Part shown: piece by piece, positions 44,747 through 53,657 of the stretch | Layout: each line of letters starts with the position of its first letter | How positions within the stretch are numbered: the stretch's first letter is position 1 | The notes under the pieces: generated by a model | The model's database searches: none | What the model was told of the DNA's origin: nothing | What the model saw: the letters and a program-made list of their open reading frames with translations, nothing else | From: Undibacterium parvum | GTDB lineage: Bacteria; Pseudomonadota; Gammaproteobacteria; Burkholderiales; Burkholderiaceae_D | Length of the DNA stretch: 64,000 nucleotides | Direction: 5' to 3' | NCBI RefSeq assembly: GCF_003955735.1 | Contig: NZ_CP034464.1 | Span: 1,736,001 to 1,800,000 of the forward strand | Made by a program: the position numbers and the translations under genes

Positions 44747-45468
44747 TGGGGTGCCAGGCTATATCCCATGCCGCGTTGGGTCAGTATCGGATCATCATCG
44801 GGCTGCAAGACCCGCAGCTTGGCACGCAAGGATTTAATATGCGCATCGACCGTACGCTCCAGCGTTTCGGGCGCATTGGTCCACACCATATCCATCAGCT
44901 GGGCGCGTGAAAATAATTGTCTTGGGCGTTCTATTAATACCTTCAGCAGCGCATATTCATACCGCGTCAGGTTCAGAGGCTGACCAAAATACAGGATACG
45001 CGCCTCTTCACTGCGCAATTCAAAACGCGCTGCAGTGGTCGCCGCAGCCGCTAGTGCGCTGGTTGCTGCCGGCAGCTCGGTGACGCTCGCCGCCAAGGGC
45101 GGACGCCGCAACACCGCACGGATGCGTGCCACCAGCTCGCGTGGTGAAAACGGTTTGCTGACGTAATCATCGGCACCGATCTCAAGGCCAACGATGCGAT
45201 CAATCTCGTCGCTGCGTGCGGTCAAAAAAATCACGGGAATATTCGAGAACTGACGCAGGCGGCGGCATACTTCAAAGCCGCTGATATCGGGCAGGCCGAC
45301 ATCGAGCACAATCAAAGCTGGTGCCAGAGCAGCCGGCTCGCGTAGCAGATCCAAGGCCTGCTGTCCTAGCGTTACATGATGCGGCTTCAAGCCATCGGTG
45401 GCCAGGGCGTAACACAGGGTATCGGCGATCGCCGTTTCGTCTTCGACAATAAGGATAGTGCTGGACAT
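44743..45468 (-). CDS. creB: Response regulator CreB
   Basis: The 241-residue OmpR-type regulator has a receiver domain with phospho-acceptor Asp56 in VLDVGLPDISGFE and a C-terminal winged helix (FELRSEEARILYFGQPLNLTRYEYALLKVLIERP, then MDMVWTNAPETLERTVDAHIKSLRAKL). The stretch VGLPDISGFEVCRRL and FLTARSDEIDRIVGLEIGADDYVSKPFSPREL is close to CreB. With CreC it would control creD and metabolic genes. A dispersed palindrome lies 75 bp upstream of its start. Confidence 0.93.
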   Translation of the reverse strand: MSSTILIVEDETAIADTLCYALATDGLKPHHVTLGQQALDLLREPAALAPALIVLDVGLPDISGFEVCRRLRQFSNIPVIFLTARSDEIDRIVGLEIGADDYVSKPFSPRELVARIRAVLRRPPLAASVTELPAATSALAAAATTAARFELRSEEARILYFGQPLNLTRYEYALLKVLIERPRQLFSRAQLMDMVWTNAPETLERTVDAHIKSLRAKLRVLQPDDDPILTQRGMGYSLAPQ

Positions 45469-45542
45469 AAAATTTGCGCGCTTAAAATTGCATCAGAGCG
45501 CGCATGGTAGCAGACTTGACATTGATTTATACACCCTGCCAC

Positions 45543-45603
45543 TGCGCATATTCCATGCGCCTTGCAGGCCAGTATGGCTGCAAACCCGCGTGGAATATGC
45601 GCG
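45543..45603. repeat. Dispersed palindrome family 'NATATTCCATGCG', copy d
   Basis: Arms TGCGCATATTCCATGCG (45543-45559) and CGCGTGGAATATGCGCG (45587-45603) enclose CCTTGCAGGCCAGTATGGCT-type centre resembling copies b and c. It lies in the 330-bp gap between creB and aceA, in which no gene is seen. Confidence 0.78.
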
Positions 45604-45750
45604 CTGGCGTGCTACTGTTTTTACTACGATGCTTGCTGGATGTTTTTGGGATGTTGCTGGGATGGTCGCCGGCTGATCAGCATTAGACTCTCATTATGCA
45701 CAACAGGAACGGACAATCTCGGACAGCATGCAGACAAACACGCAGACAAA

Positions 45751-45776
45751 AAAAAGCTCGCCGAAGCGAGCTTTTT
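45751..45776 (-). terminator. Terminator of aceA
   Basis: An 11-bp stem AAAAAGCTCGC/GCGAGCTTTTT with tetraloop CGAA lies 22 bp after the aceA stop. Confidence 0.93.
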
Positions 45777-45798
45777 GCATACATCCTGAAAGCAGTTC

Positions 45799-47379
45799 TT
45801 AGAACTGGTTCATGGTGTTGTCTTTACCGGATGCTTTCAGAGCAGCTTCGCCACTGAAATAATCTTTGTGATCATCACCGATGTCCGAGCCGGACATGTT
45901 CTGATGTTTAACACAAGCGATACCCTGACGGATTTCTTTGCGCTGAACGCCAGCCACATAACCCAACATACCTTGGTCGCCGAAGTAGTCTTTTGCCAGA
46001 TTGTCAGTCGACAAGGCAGCTGTATGGTAAGTAGGCAGAGTGATCAGGTGATGGAAAATGCCGGCTTCACGCGCTGCGTCAGCTTGGAAAGTACGGATTT
46101 TTTCATCGGCAGCGATCGCCAATTCAGTTGCGTCGTATTCAACACTCATCAAGGCAGCGCGGTCGTAAGCAGAAACGTCTTTCCCTTCTTTTTTCATGCT
46201 GTCGAACATTTGCTGACGGAAGTTCAGTGTCCAGTTGAATGATGGGCTGTTGTTGTAGACCAGCTTAGCATTTGGAATTACTTTACGGATTTCACTCACC
46301 ATACCGCCGATTTGCGCGATATGTGGTTTTTCAGTTTCTATCCACAACAGATCGGCACCGTTTTGCAGGGAAGTGATGCAATCCAATACGCAACGCTCTT
46401 CGCCTGTGCCAGAGCGGAACTGGAACAAATTACTTGGCAAGCGCTTAGGACGCAAGAGTTTGCCGTCGCGTTTGATGACAACGTCGCCATTGCTCATGGA
46501 TTCTGTAGAAACTTCTTCAACATCGAGGAAGGAGTTGTACTTGTCGCCCAAATCGCCAGGTGTGTTGGTGACAGCGATTTGCTTGGTCAAGCCAGCACCC
46601 AGGGAGTCAGTACGAGCAACGATGATACCGTCGTCAACGCCCAATTCCAGGAAGGCGTAACGGATAGCGCGGATCTTAGCCAGGAAATCTTCGTGAGGAA
46701 CAGTCACTTTACCGTCTTGATGACCGCATTGCTTTTCATCGGAAACTTGGTTTTCGATCTGGATGCAGCAAGCACCGGCTTCGATGAACTGTTTAGCCAA
46801 CAGGTAAGTCGCTTCTGCATTACCGAAACCGGCATCGATATCGGCAATGATAGGCACGATGTGTGTAACGTGGTTGTCGATTTTTGCTTGAATCGCTTGC
46901 TTGGCAGCGCCTTCAGCGTCGTCTAATTGACGGAACAAACCACCGAGTTCACGTGCATCGGCTTGACGCAAGAATGTGTAAAGCTCTTTGATCAGAGCAG
47001 AAACAGCTGTCTTTTCGTGCATGGATTGATCTGGCAAAGGACCGAACTCTGAACGCAGAGCGGCAACCATCCAGCCAGACAAGTACAGGTAACGACGCTC
47101 GGTGCTATTGAAGTGCTTCTTGATAGAAATCATCTTCTGTTGACCGATAAAACCGTGCCAGCAACCCAGAGACTGTGTGTACTTGGAAGAGTCGGCATCG
47201 TAGGCTGCCATGTCATCGCGCATGATTTTGGCGGTGTACTTAGCAATGTCTAGGCCAGTTTTGAATTTATTCTGGGCGCGCATGCGTGCAGCGGACTCAG
47301 GATTAATCGCGTTCCAAGCACTACCTTCTTTGTCTTTCAGGCCAGCGATGGCTTTGATGTCGTCTTGATACAGTGACAT
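45799..47379 (-). CDS. aceA: Isocitrate lyase, long form
   Basis: The 526-residue enzyme splits isocitrate to succinate and glyoxylate in the glyoxylate shunt. The catalytic motif KQCGH is at 216-220; ISIKKHFNSTERRYLYLSGW near the start and the VYNNSPSFNWTLNFRQQ segment are conserved. At 526 residues it belongs to the long AceA form, longer than the E. coli 434-residue enzyme. It is monocistronic with a strong terminator. A 14-bp palindrome and a 9-bp inverted repeat lie upstream. No malate synthase gene is in the window. Confidence 0.96.
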   Translation of the reverse strand: MSLYQDDIKAIAGLKDKEGSAWNAINPESAARMRAQNKFKTGLDIAKYTAKIMRDDMAAYDADSSKYTQSLGCWHGFIGQQKMISIKKHFNSTERRYLYLSGWMVAALRSEFGPLPDQSMHEKTAVSALIKELYTFLRQADARELGGLFRQLDDAEGAAKQAIQAKIDNHVTHIVPIIADIDAGFGNAEATYLLAKQFIEAGACCIQIENQVSDEKQCGHQDGKVTVPHEDFLAKIRAIRYAFLELGVDDGIIVARTDSLGAGLTKQIAVTNTPGDLGDKYNSFLDVEEVSTESMSNGDVVIKRDGKLLRPKRLPSNLFQFRSGTGEERCVLDCITSLQNGADLLWIETEKPHIAQIGGMVSEIRKVIPNAKLVYNNSPSFNWTLNFRQQMFDSMKKEGKDVSAYDRAALMSVEYDATELAIAADEKIRTFQADAAREAGIFHHLITLPTYHTAALSTDNLAKDYFGDQGMLGYVAGVQRKEIRQGIACVKHQNMSGSDIGDDHKDYFSGEAALKASGKDNTMNQF

Positions 47380-47951
47380 AGGGTTCTCCTAAATATAAAG
47401 CATGATTGAGAAAATCGCATTGAGCGTTGAGGCTTTTACTTACTCTAGTGCGAAAAACGGTGAAAAAATCGAATCGAACTGCATGGAAGAATAATAGACG
47501 TTTTTTTGCGCCACAACAAGGTCTTATATAAGACATATAACTTAAATTTACATGTTTATTTTCAATAACTTACATATGTTTTTTTGCGATATGAAATCAA
47601 TTTTCAAAAAAATGGAGGGCTTTTTCTAATTTGTTCCGCAGCTGCATACCACAATGCGGAAACAACTTTTCGCATTGTGAAAAAATCCTACCGTTTTCAA
47701 CCGCAATATGATTTCGAGCACCTAAACTCATTTGTCTGCGAGTCTCGCAGGCAAATTTGAAAAACTTTGGGATTGCGCTTATAGTAAGAACTCGCACTGT
47801 GAATAATTAAATAATATTTAAGGACTTTTTGTGTTTTGCCAAAATCTTATTTAGCATGGATATGATGTCGGTACTTTTGCAGGGAGATTGATATCAACAA
47901 TCGCAAAGCTAAGCCCCTCTTAAATCTGTTGCAGCTCTTCAAAACAAGATC
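47380..47951. other. 572-bp divergent region of aceA
   Basis: No gene is seen. It contains the perfect palindrome GTCTTATATAAGAC (47521-47534), about 142 bp upstream of aceA, and an inverted repeat CACAATGCG (47650-47658)/CGCATTGTG (47671-47679). The sequence is AT-rich and holds promoters for aceA and the binding-protein gene at 47952. A weak 66-codon frame on the minus strand has no support. Confidence 0.6.
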
Positions 47952-48716
47952 GTGTTAATACTTCGAGCGTTACTTTTATGCGGGTTCTTGGTCCTACCAG
48001 CGCTAGCGACGGCACGCGAATTAGTGGTATGCATGCTTGATGATGATTTACCTCCGCTATCTTTCCCTAGTCATGAGGGGCAGGCGCAATGGCTAGTGCG
48101 GGAAGCGCTGCAACGCAAAGGACATACGGTCAGGTTTGAAGCTGTGCCTTGGGCGCGCTGTATTTTGGGCGTAGAACATGGGCCTTATGATGCTGCTTTG
48201 GGTGCAGGTGCCAACCCCAAATTTTTTTCGTTTATGCGTTTTCCTTTGCGCAATGCAGAGGTAGATCACAGCAAAATATTAGGCAGCATTACCCAAATTG
48301 TGGTGCGCAGACCCGGTACTAGACCAGATTGGAATGGCGAGAACTTCCTAGGCTTAAAGACTGCTGTGATGTACAGACGCGGTTATGCTAGCGTCGAAAA
48401 AAAATTGCTCGACTTAGGTGTTCCCGGTAATTCCGAATCAAATAGTGATGAGCAGAGCGTTAAGAAACTGCTAGCCGGTCGCGCTGACGTCGCCATTATA
48501 CAAATTGAGACTGCGCAAGCAATGCTGGAACAAAGCGCTTACAAGGGCAAGTTTGAAATTTTAGCTCACCCTTTTCTCGAACTGCCGCTTTACCTCGGCG
48601 TTAGCCGTCTTAGATACGAGCGCGATCCACGCTTTGTGGAAGCGCTATGGACGGATATTCGCGATTTGCGGGCTAGCCCGGAATGGCGCGTTTTGGCTCC
48701 ACATTTGGCGCGTTGA
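47952..48716 (+). CDS. Periplasmic solute-binding protein, family 3-like
   Basis: The 254-residue protein starts at GTG and has a signal peptide (LRALLLCGFLVLPALATA). Then comes a substrate-binding fold resembling polar amino-acid receptors: ELVVCMLDDDLPPLSF, VRFEAVPWARCILGVEHGPYDAALGAG, LLAGRADVAIIQIETAQ. No ABC permease is near, so it may be an orphan receptor or a sensor partner. The ligand is unknown. Confidence 0.78.
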   Translation: MLILRALLLCGFLVLPALATARELVVCMLDDDLPPLSFPSHEGQAQWLVREALQRKGHTVRFEAVPWARCILGVEHGPYDAALGAGANPKFFSFMRFPLRNAEVDHSKILGSITQIVVRRPGTRPDWNGENFLGLKTAVMYRRGYASVEKKLLDLGVPGNSESNSDEQSVKKLLAGRADVAIIQIETAQAMLEQSAYKGKFEILAHPFLELPLYLGVSRLRYERDPRFVEALWTDIRDLRASPEWRVLAPHLAR

Positions 48717-48770
48717 GCGGTCTCAATTCGCTCTAATAGCGGTGCTAGAAATATTTAAGACACGACGAAA

Positions 48771-49724
48771 TTAACTTTTAAGGCAAGCCAATTTCAGTAG
48801 TTCAGCAGCATGAAGTGCCAAGGCGGCGCCTAGTGCTGGTGGTTCCAGTATCGTAAAAGAAAACGGTAGTCTGGCCAATTCTCTTGCCATCCACACCAAA
48901 TCATCGGCCTGACTATGCATAAGGATGCCATCATCGACTACCTCCAACACTCCCAAGCTACTAAAAATCTCGGCAAGCGCGTGTGCCAAGTCGGTATGCA
49001 GTACAACTTTAATGCTATGCGTCCGTGGCAGGCTTGCGATGGCGGTGTTTAGGTAGGCCATGGTGTCAAAGTTGAGCGGTTTGCCAAAGCTAGCTGGTAG
49101 CAGTTCTAAGGCGCTGATGCGATCTAGCCGGAAACTACGCAGGCCTAGCCGCAAATGACAATAAGCCACCACATACCAGTGCGCATTTAAGTACGCCAGA
49201 CCATACGCGTCTATGCTGCGCGTGCTGCTTACTTGCTGTCCCGAATGGTAGCTCAGGCGCAGACTTTGTTGCTGCTGTATCGCGCTGCTGAGCAGACTCA
49301 AAATCTCGGGGCTGACCTGGCTGACTGGCTTGCCAGTAGGAAGTTCCAAGGCAAGGTTTTCGGCAACTGCCCGCAAGTTCGAGCGCACAGTTGCTGGCAT
49401 CACACGCTCTAGTTTAGCGAGCGCACTGGCGCTCGCGCTAACCCAGCCTACGCTGCGGGCACTGACTAAACCTAAAGCCAGTGCGACCGCCTCCTCATTG
49501 CTGAACATCATGGGCGGTAATTTAAACCCTTGCATCAGGTGATAACCGCCATCACGCCCACGCTGGGTCTGCACCGGTATGCCCAGACTCTCCAAGCTGA
49601 GTATGTAACGACGTATGCTGCGCGGATCGACTGCAAGTCGGCGCGCCAGTTCTGTGCCGCTCATCAATCCATGCGCTTGCAAAAGTTCGAGTAGCGCCAG
49701 CACGCGGGTAGTGGGATTTGCCAT
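48771..49724 (-). CDS. YafY-type transcriptional regulator (HTH-11 plus WYL)
   Basis: The 317-residue protein has an N-terminal helix-turn-helix (LLELLQAHGLMSGTELARRLAVDPRSIRRYILSLESLG), a helical middle and a WYL domain (LRLSYHSGQQVSSTRSIDAYGLAYLNAHWYVVAYCHLRLGLRSFRLDRI). Proteins of this type sense small ligands or nucleic acids. It is divergent from the gene at 49874, separated by 149 bp, which is its likely target. Confidence 0.9.
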   Translation of the reverse strand: MANPTTRVLALLELLQAHGLMSGTELARRLAVDPRSIRRYILSLESLGIPVQTQRGRDGGYHLMQGFKLPPMMFSNEEAVALALGLVSARSVGWVSASASALAKLERVMPATVRSNLRAVAENLALELPTGKPVSQVSPEILSLLSSAIQQQQSLRLSYHSGQQVSSTRSIDAYGLAYLNAHWYVVAYCHLRLGLRSFRLDRISALELLPASFGKPLNFDTMAYLNTAIASLPRTHSIKVVLHTDLAHALAEIFSSLGVLEVVDDGILMHSQADDLVWMARELARLPFSFTILEPPALGAALALHAAELLKLACLKS

Positions 49725-49873
49725 GTGCCCATGATATACAAAATCAAAGCTAGTTTGATCAAATTAGGTCAAAAACTGTCCTAATTGACACCTATACTGA
49801 AATTCTAGCCTGGCGATCTCTTGACTCCCTGGCTAAGCCTACATTTTCATTTACCAGCTCAGAGCACAAAACT

Positions 49874-50416
49874 ATGACAACACTTAACACAGAGACCGCC
49901 TTAGCAAGCAATATCACAAGCCCATCAAAGGGCGCGCAGGATTTCGATTTTTTTATGGGACACTGGTCAATTGAGAACAAGAAATTACTTCAGCCTTTGA
50001 GCGGGTCGGATCAGTGGGAAAGCTTTATGGCAATCCAACATGCGCAAAAACTACCGGCCGGCATAGGCAACTACGATGAATTTACTCCGCTAGACTGGCG
50101 CCCCGGTTTTATCGGCATGTCTTTACGCATCTACAATCCAGAAACCGCTATGTGGAGCATCTACTGGTTGAATAATAAAAATGGCGGCATTGAGGCCAGT
50201 ACCGGCATGTTGGCAGCGCCCGTGGTCGGGCAGTTTCAAAATGGCATAGGCAGCTTTCTAGGCCCTGATCAATTTGATGGCAAAGCCATCCTGGTGCGCT
50301 ATACCTGGTCAGATATCAGCCCCAACAGCGCCCGCTGGCAACAGGCTTTCTCTAGCGATGAAGGCTTGAGTTGGGAAACCAATTGGATCATGCAAATGTC
50401 GCGGGTACAGAGATAA
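49874..50416 (+). CDS. DUF1579-like protein
   Basis: The 180-residue protein has no signal peptide. The pattern DFDFFMGHWSIENKKL, RPGFIGMSLRIYNPETAMWSIYWLNNKNGG and FDGKAILVRYTWSDISPNSARWQQAFSSDEGLSWETNW is that of the DUF1579/DUF1579-like beta-barrel group. Function is unknown. It is divergent from the WYL regulator and probably under its control. Confidence 0.78.
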   Translation: MTTLNTETALASNITSPSKGAQDFDFFMGHWSIENKKLLQPLSGSDQWESFMAIQHAQKLPAGIGNYDEFTPLDWRPGFIGMSLRIYNPETAMWSIYWLNNKNGGIEASTGMLAAPVVGQFQNGIGSFLGPDQFDGKAILVRYTWSDISPNSARWQQAFSSDEGLSWETNWIMQMSRVQR

Positions 50417-50592
50417 ACCTATACGCTACTCAGTCACCCTCCCCCGCACTAGCAATTCTTAGCCGCTGAGAAACGGCATGCCGACGTTTTGATAGCTTCG
50501 TCGTCAAAAAACAGCGTCAACCCATACTATTTCTTCGACGTTAACTGAGGATAAAGATCTGAATTTTCAGAGCTATTGAGACGAGGCAAGAA

Positions 50593-50934
50593 ATGCAGAA
50601 AGTTTCTAAATTGACGGCAGGGCTGGCCTTATTGGCGCTGGTCAGTGGCTGTACTGTGGTGGCACCGCGACCTGCGTATCATGATCGCTATTCTCAAAAT
50701 TATTCCTACGTACAAGTCGCACCACCAGCACCGCAAATAGAAGTGATAGGCGTGGCGCCATACTCCGGCCATGTCTGGCTAGGAGGTGCCTGGTACTGGG
50801 AAAGTGGTCGTCATATCTGGCACCCCGGGCATTGGGAAGCACCACGTCACGGTTATATATGGGTACCGCATCAATGGGATCACGATGGCCATTCCTGGCG
50901 CTTCAGAGAAGGTTATTGGGATAGACATCACTAA
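50593..50934 (+). CDS. YXWGXW-repeat lipoprotein
   Basis: The 113-residue protein has a lipoprotein signal (LLALVSGC). Three tandem aromatic repeats follow: WLGGAWYWESGRHIWHPGHW, WEAPRHGYIWVPHQW and DGHSWRFREGYW. These fit the YXWGXW family of small envelope proteins. The repeats likely fold as a small beta structure. Function is unknown; it is anchored to the outer membrane by prediction. AGAGG-like site upstream of the ATG. Confidence 0.88.
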   Translation: MQKVSKLTAGLALLALVSGCTVVAPRPAYHDRYSQNYSYVQVAPPAPQIEVIGVAPYSGHVWLGGAWYWESGRHIWHPGHWEAPRHGYIWVPHQWDHDGHSWRFREGYWDRHH

Positions 50935-51039
50935 GCACATCACTAAGCGCAAGCAACTTATCATCAACAACAGCTAGCTGAGTAACTTGCCCCGCCAGTC
51001 GGGGCTTACTCATTTTTGCGTTTTCAAAAACGCATACCC

Positions 51040-51098
51040 AATCTGCATGCGCCTCGCAGCACGAAATGCCGCCAGCAGGCGCATCTAGATTGCGCATA
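51040..51098. repeat. Diverged palindrome, possibly of the CATGCG family
   Basis: CAATCTGCATGCGCC near 51050 pairs with GGCGCATCTAGATTGCG near 51080, leaving a C/G-rich centre. The arms resemble, with several changes, the family at 4782/39487/43045/45543. It lies in a 307-bp region (50935-51241) that otherwise holds only a terminator. Confidence 0.45.
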
Positions 51099-51128
51099 GC
51101 TTTGGTTTCTCAACAAAAAGAGCATAAA

Positions 51129-51155
51129 AAAATCGACCTGTTTCAGATCGATTTT
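51129..51155 (-). terminator. Terminator after the Ala/Lys-rich protein gene
   Basis: Stem AAAATCGA/TCGATTTT with an 11-nt loop and a minus-strand T-run; about 87 bp after the stop at 51242. Confidence 0.75.
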
Positions 51156-51241
51156 CTATTCTCTTTTGATGTAACAGATGCTATTCCAGTCTTGGAAAAG
51201 GCAGCTGTCATCAACGCATCTTAAGAATTTTTATAGCTAGA

Positions 51242-51586
51242 TTATTTCACTGGAGTGGCGGCTGCAGTGGCCTTCATCTCAGCTGTTTTTGCTGGGCTTT
51301 TTGCCTTGGCCGTTTGACTACTTTTGCTGGATTTTTTATGTGCACTGGATGCCGTTTTTGCTGCCTCTTTGTTTGCGACCGTGGCAGTTTTTACTTCTGC
51401 GGCAGGGCTAGCAGCGGCAGTTGTGATGGCTGGCGTTGCTGTTACGGTTTTACTGGCAACTGCTGCAGGCGCTGTCACTGCCGGGCTCGCTGTGGCGGCC
51501 GCTTTCGCTGGCGTGGCAGGGCTTTGTGCGAAAGCTGTACCCATGGCGAAGGTAGCGGCAACGAGAGTGGCGATCAGCTTGTTCAT
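51242..51586 (-). CDS. Exported Ala/Thr/Lys-rich low-complexity protein
   Basis: The 114-residue protein has a standard signal peptide (KLIATLVAATFAMGTAFA-QS). The rest is composed almost wholly of Ala, Thr, Pro, Val, Ser and Lys, with a basic KKSSKSSQTAKAKS block. It has no identifiable fold and is probably disordered in the periplasm. GC-rich, repetitive codons differ from its neighbours. Similar Ala/Lys-rich small secreted proteins are frequent in Burkholderiales; function unknown. Confidence 0.75.
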   Translation of the reverse strand: MNKLIATLVAATFAMGTAFAQSPATPAKAAATASPAVTAPAAVASKTVTATPAITTAAASPAAEVKTATVANKEAAKTASSAHKKSSKSSQTAKAKSPAKTAEMKATAAATPVK

Positions 51587-51857
51587 GTTTAATCCTGTTC
51601 TTTAATTTTGAGTTTTCGTAGACTATCTACGTATGCCAAGAACGCGATCGCTTTGCGTCTGGTTGACAACTGAATCGCAAATTGTTTTTCAAGATTTTTC
51701 CAGTCGCGTGGTTTTTTGTTTGCAGTGCGCAGTTTAGTGGCAGGGCTCGCTAGCGGCTTGATACCAAATAGGCTTATGATCTGCCAGCGGCAATGCATAC
51801 TTTTAGCCCGACCTAGCTTGAGCTAGCACCCCTTAACTCTCCCTAAACGAGGATCAA

Positions 51858-52250
51858 ATGACGATAGCAAATTGGTGTCTCTTGGCGGCTTGCACGCTGC
51901 CAGTACTGACTGTGGGTTTAGCCAAGGCCAGTTCGGCCAAGCTGGCCGCGAATGCGGGCCGCTATGACAATAGTAATCCGCGCGAGTGGGCCAAGGGTTT
52001 AAGTGGCTGGCAGCAAAGAGCCAGCGCGGCTCAGAATAATGGGTTTGAAGCGCTACCTATGTTTATTGCCGCGGTGTTAGTGGCGCAGCAGGCGCATGCT
52101 GAACAGGCGCGTATCGATAATTGGGCGATGATTTTTGTGGTCTTGCGGGTACTGTATGTGGTCGCCTATCTGATGAATATCGGCACTGTGCGTACTCTGA
52201 TTTGGGGTGGCGGTGTTGCCAGTTGCGTGGCCTTGTTTATGCTGGCCTAA
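51858..52250 (+). CDS. MAPEG family membrane protein
   Basis: The 130-residue protein has four hydrophobic segments. The MAPEG pattern is seen in WAKGLSGWQQRASAAQNNGFEALPMFIAAVLVAQ and RIDNWAMIFVVLRVLYVVAYLMNIGTVRTLIW. Eukaryotic relatives act in eicosanoid and glutathione metabolism; bacterial ones are mostly uncharacterised. AGGA lies 7 nt before the ATG. Convergent with the GMC oxidoreductase gene. Confidence 0.9.
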   Translation: MTIANWCLLAACTLPVLTVGLAKASSAKLAANAGRYDNSNPREWAKGLSGWQQRASAAQNNGFEALPMFIAAVLVAQQAHAEQARIDNWAMIFVVLRVLYVVAYLMNIGTVRTLIWGGGVASCVALFMLA

Positions 52251-52360
52251 GCCGTAGCGGCAAATCAAAAAACTAGGGCGCAAGCGCGCTGCGCCTGCTG
52301 GCGGCATTTGCTGCCAGCGACCGCATGCTAGCTGCGTGTACGATTTTTAAACGCAGGCGT

Positions 52361-53650
52361 TCAGGCGCTGGCGAGATGATCCGCCAGACGTTTGCCCAGA
52401 CACAACAGGGTCAAGGTCGGCGGTAAGCCCCAGGCTGTCGGAATCACCGAGGCATCGCAGACAAATAGATTTTTGGTCGAACTTTGTAGATCACTGTCGA
52501 CGCCTGCACCGATACGGATACTGCCACCGGGATGGGCGGCAAAATGCCAGCTCTTGAAAATCTGTGTCGCGCCCGCTTGCCGCAATATTGTGTTTGCCAA
52601 TGCGACCCCATGCCTGAGCTTTTGCTGGTCTTCCGCCTGTAAAGATTTGTTCACCCAACGCGTCCCTATACTGCCACCGATCTGATCGCGAATTTTCACC
52701 ATCAGCGTCAAGGTTTTTTGATGTGCCAATAGACGGTCAAAACGCCCGACCTGCATCGCAAAGGCTTGATACATGGGGCGCGGCAAACTCATATCGGCCA
52801 GCATGATGCCTGCTTCTGGCAAGTGCATGCCGGCCGCCATCGGCACCTCGGCACCCGCGTGCAAACCTTGCAGGCTGCCCATCACCGCCACCACCGGATC
52901 GCTGAAATGGCTAGCACCCGCGGCAAGTAAGCCGGAGGCATGCAGCAATTGCGGGCTAGCGATACCGCCAGCGGCCAACACGATACGTCCGGCATACACA
53001 CGTTGCAAGCGCCCCTCATGTTGATATTCGACCCCGACCGCAGTACTATCTTGCTGCAAAATTTTCCTCACGGTAGCGCCCGTCAACATCTCTGCACCGT
53101 CTGCGATGGCTTGCTCTAAAAAATTTCTGGCACTCCATTTGGCCCCATACGGGCAGCCATACACGCAACGCCAACAACCAGTGCGACACAAGGAGGGATA
53201 AATCATCTTATCGAGCTTTTGCCAATTGTGGCCTAGGCTACGAGCCGCCTGCAACAATTGCTGCGCGGCCGGGCCCAATAAATTATCAGGCAAAGGAGCT
53301 AGCGGTAGCTCGGATTGCAGCGCGCTCAATGCTGCCCGCAGATCGACCCCATAGGCATCAAACAAGGGCAGCGGCGGCGCCATCGCGGTGGCAAAATTAA
53401 TCGCTGAACTGCCACCGGCGGTGACGCCTTGTACCAGCAAAGAGGCATCCCGATTAAAGTAAGCGCCACGCCCAGGTATCGCTGCGATGGCCGCCATTTG
53501 ACTGAGCTTACCGGTTAAAGGCGCATTGCTACCCCGCTCTAATATTAAGACGCGTTGACCCTGGCGCGCCATTTCTCTGGCGACCGTGGCACCACCGGGT
53601 CCACTACCGATGACGATGACATCAAATAGGTTCTTGTGCGTTGCTTGCAT
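52361..53650 (-). CDS. GMC-family FAD oxidoreductase
   Basis: The 429-residue protein begins with the FAD-binding VIGSGPGGATVAREMARQG and ends with a GMC-type C-terminus (AAHPGGSIRIGAGVDSDLQ, NLFVCDASVIPTAWGLPPTLTLLCLGKRLA). A cysteine cluster CRTGCWRCVYGCPYGAKWSA (about residues 160-180) is common in this bacterial subgroup. It is shorter than most GMC enzymes (about 500) but no break is seen. The likely substrate is an alcohol or sterol-like compound; unknown. It starts 8 bp after the stop of the gene upstream. Confidence 0.85.
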   Translation of the reverse strand: MQATHKNLFDVIVIGSGPGGATVAREMARQGQRVLILERGSNAPLTGKLSQMAAIAAIPGRGAYFNRDASLLVQGVTAGGSSAINFATAMAPPLPLFDAYGVDLRAALSALQSELPLAPLPDNLLGPAAQQLLQAARSLGHNWQKLDKMIYPSLCRTGCWRCVYGCPYGAKWSARNFLEQAIADGAEMLTGATVRKILQQDSTAVGVEYQHEGRLQRVYAGRIVLAAGGIASPQLLHASGLLAAGASHFSDPVVAVMGSLQGLHAGAEVPMAAGMHLPEAGIMLADMSLPRPMYQAFAMQVGRFDRLLAHQKTLTLMVKIRDQIGGSIGTRWVNKSLQAEDQQKLRHGVALANTILRQAGATQIFKSWHFAAHPGGSIRIGAGVDSDLQSSTKNLFVCDASVIPTAWGLPPTLTLLCLGKRLADHLASA

Positions 53651-53657
53651 GGCTCTA

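Noticed and set aside
51589..51798. A 69-codon minus-strand frame just upstream of the Ala/Lys-rich protein gene
   Set aside because: It ends 2 bp before that gene's ATG, in line with its leader, but has no ribosome site, no signal or known motif, and a codon pattern like noncoding DNA. It more likely is the leader.
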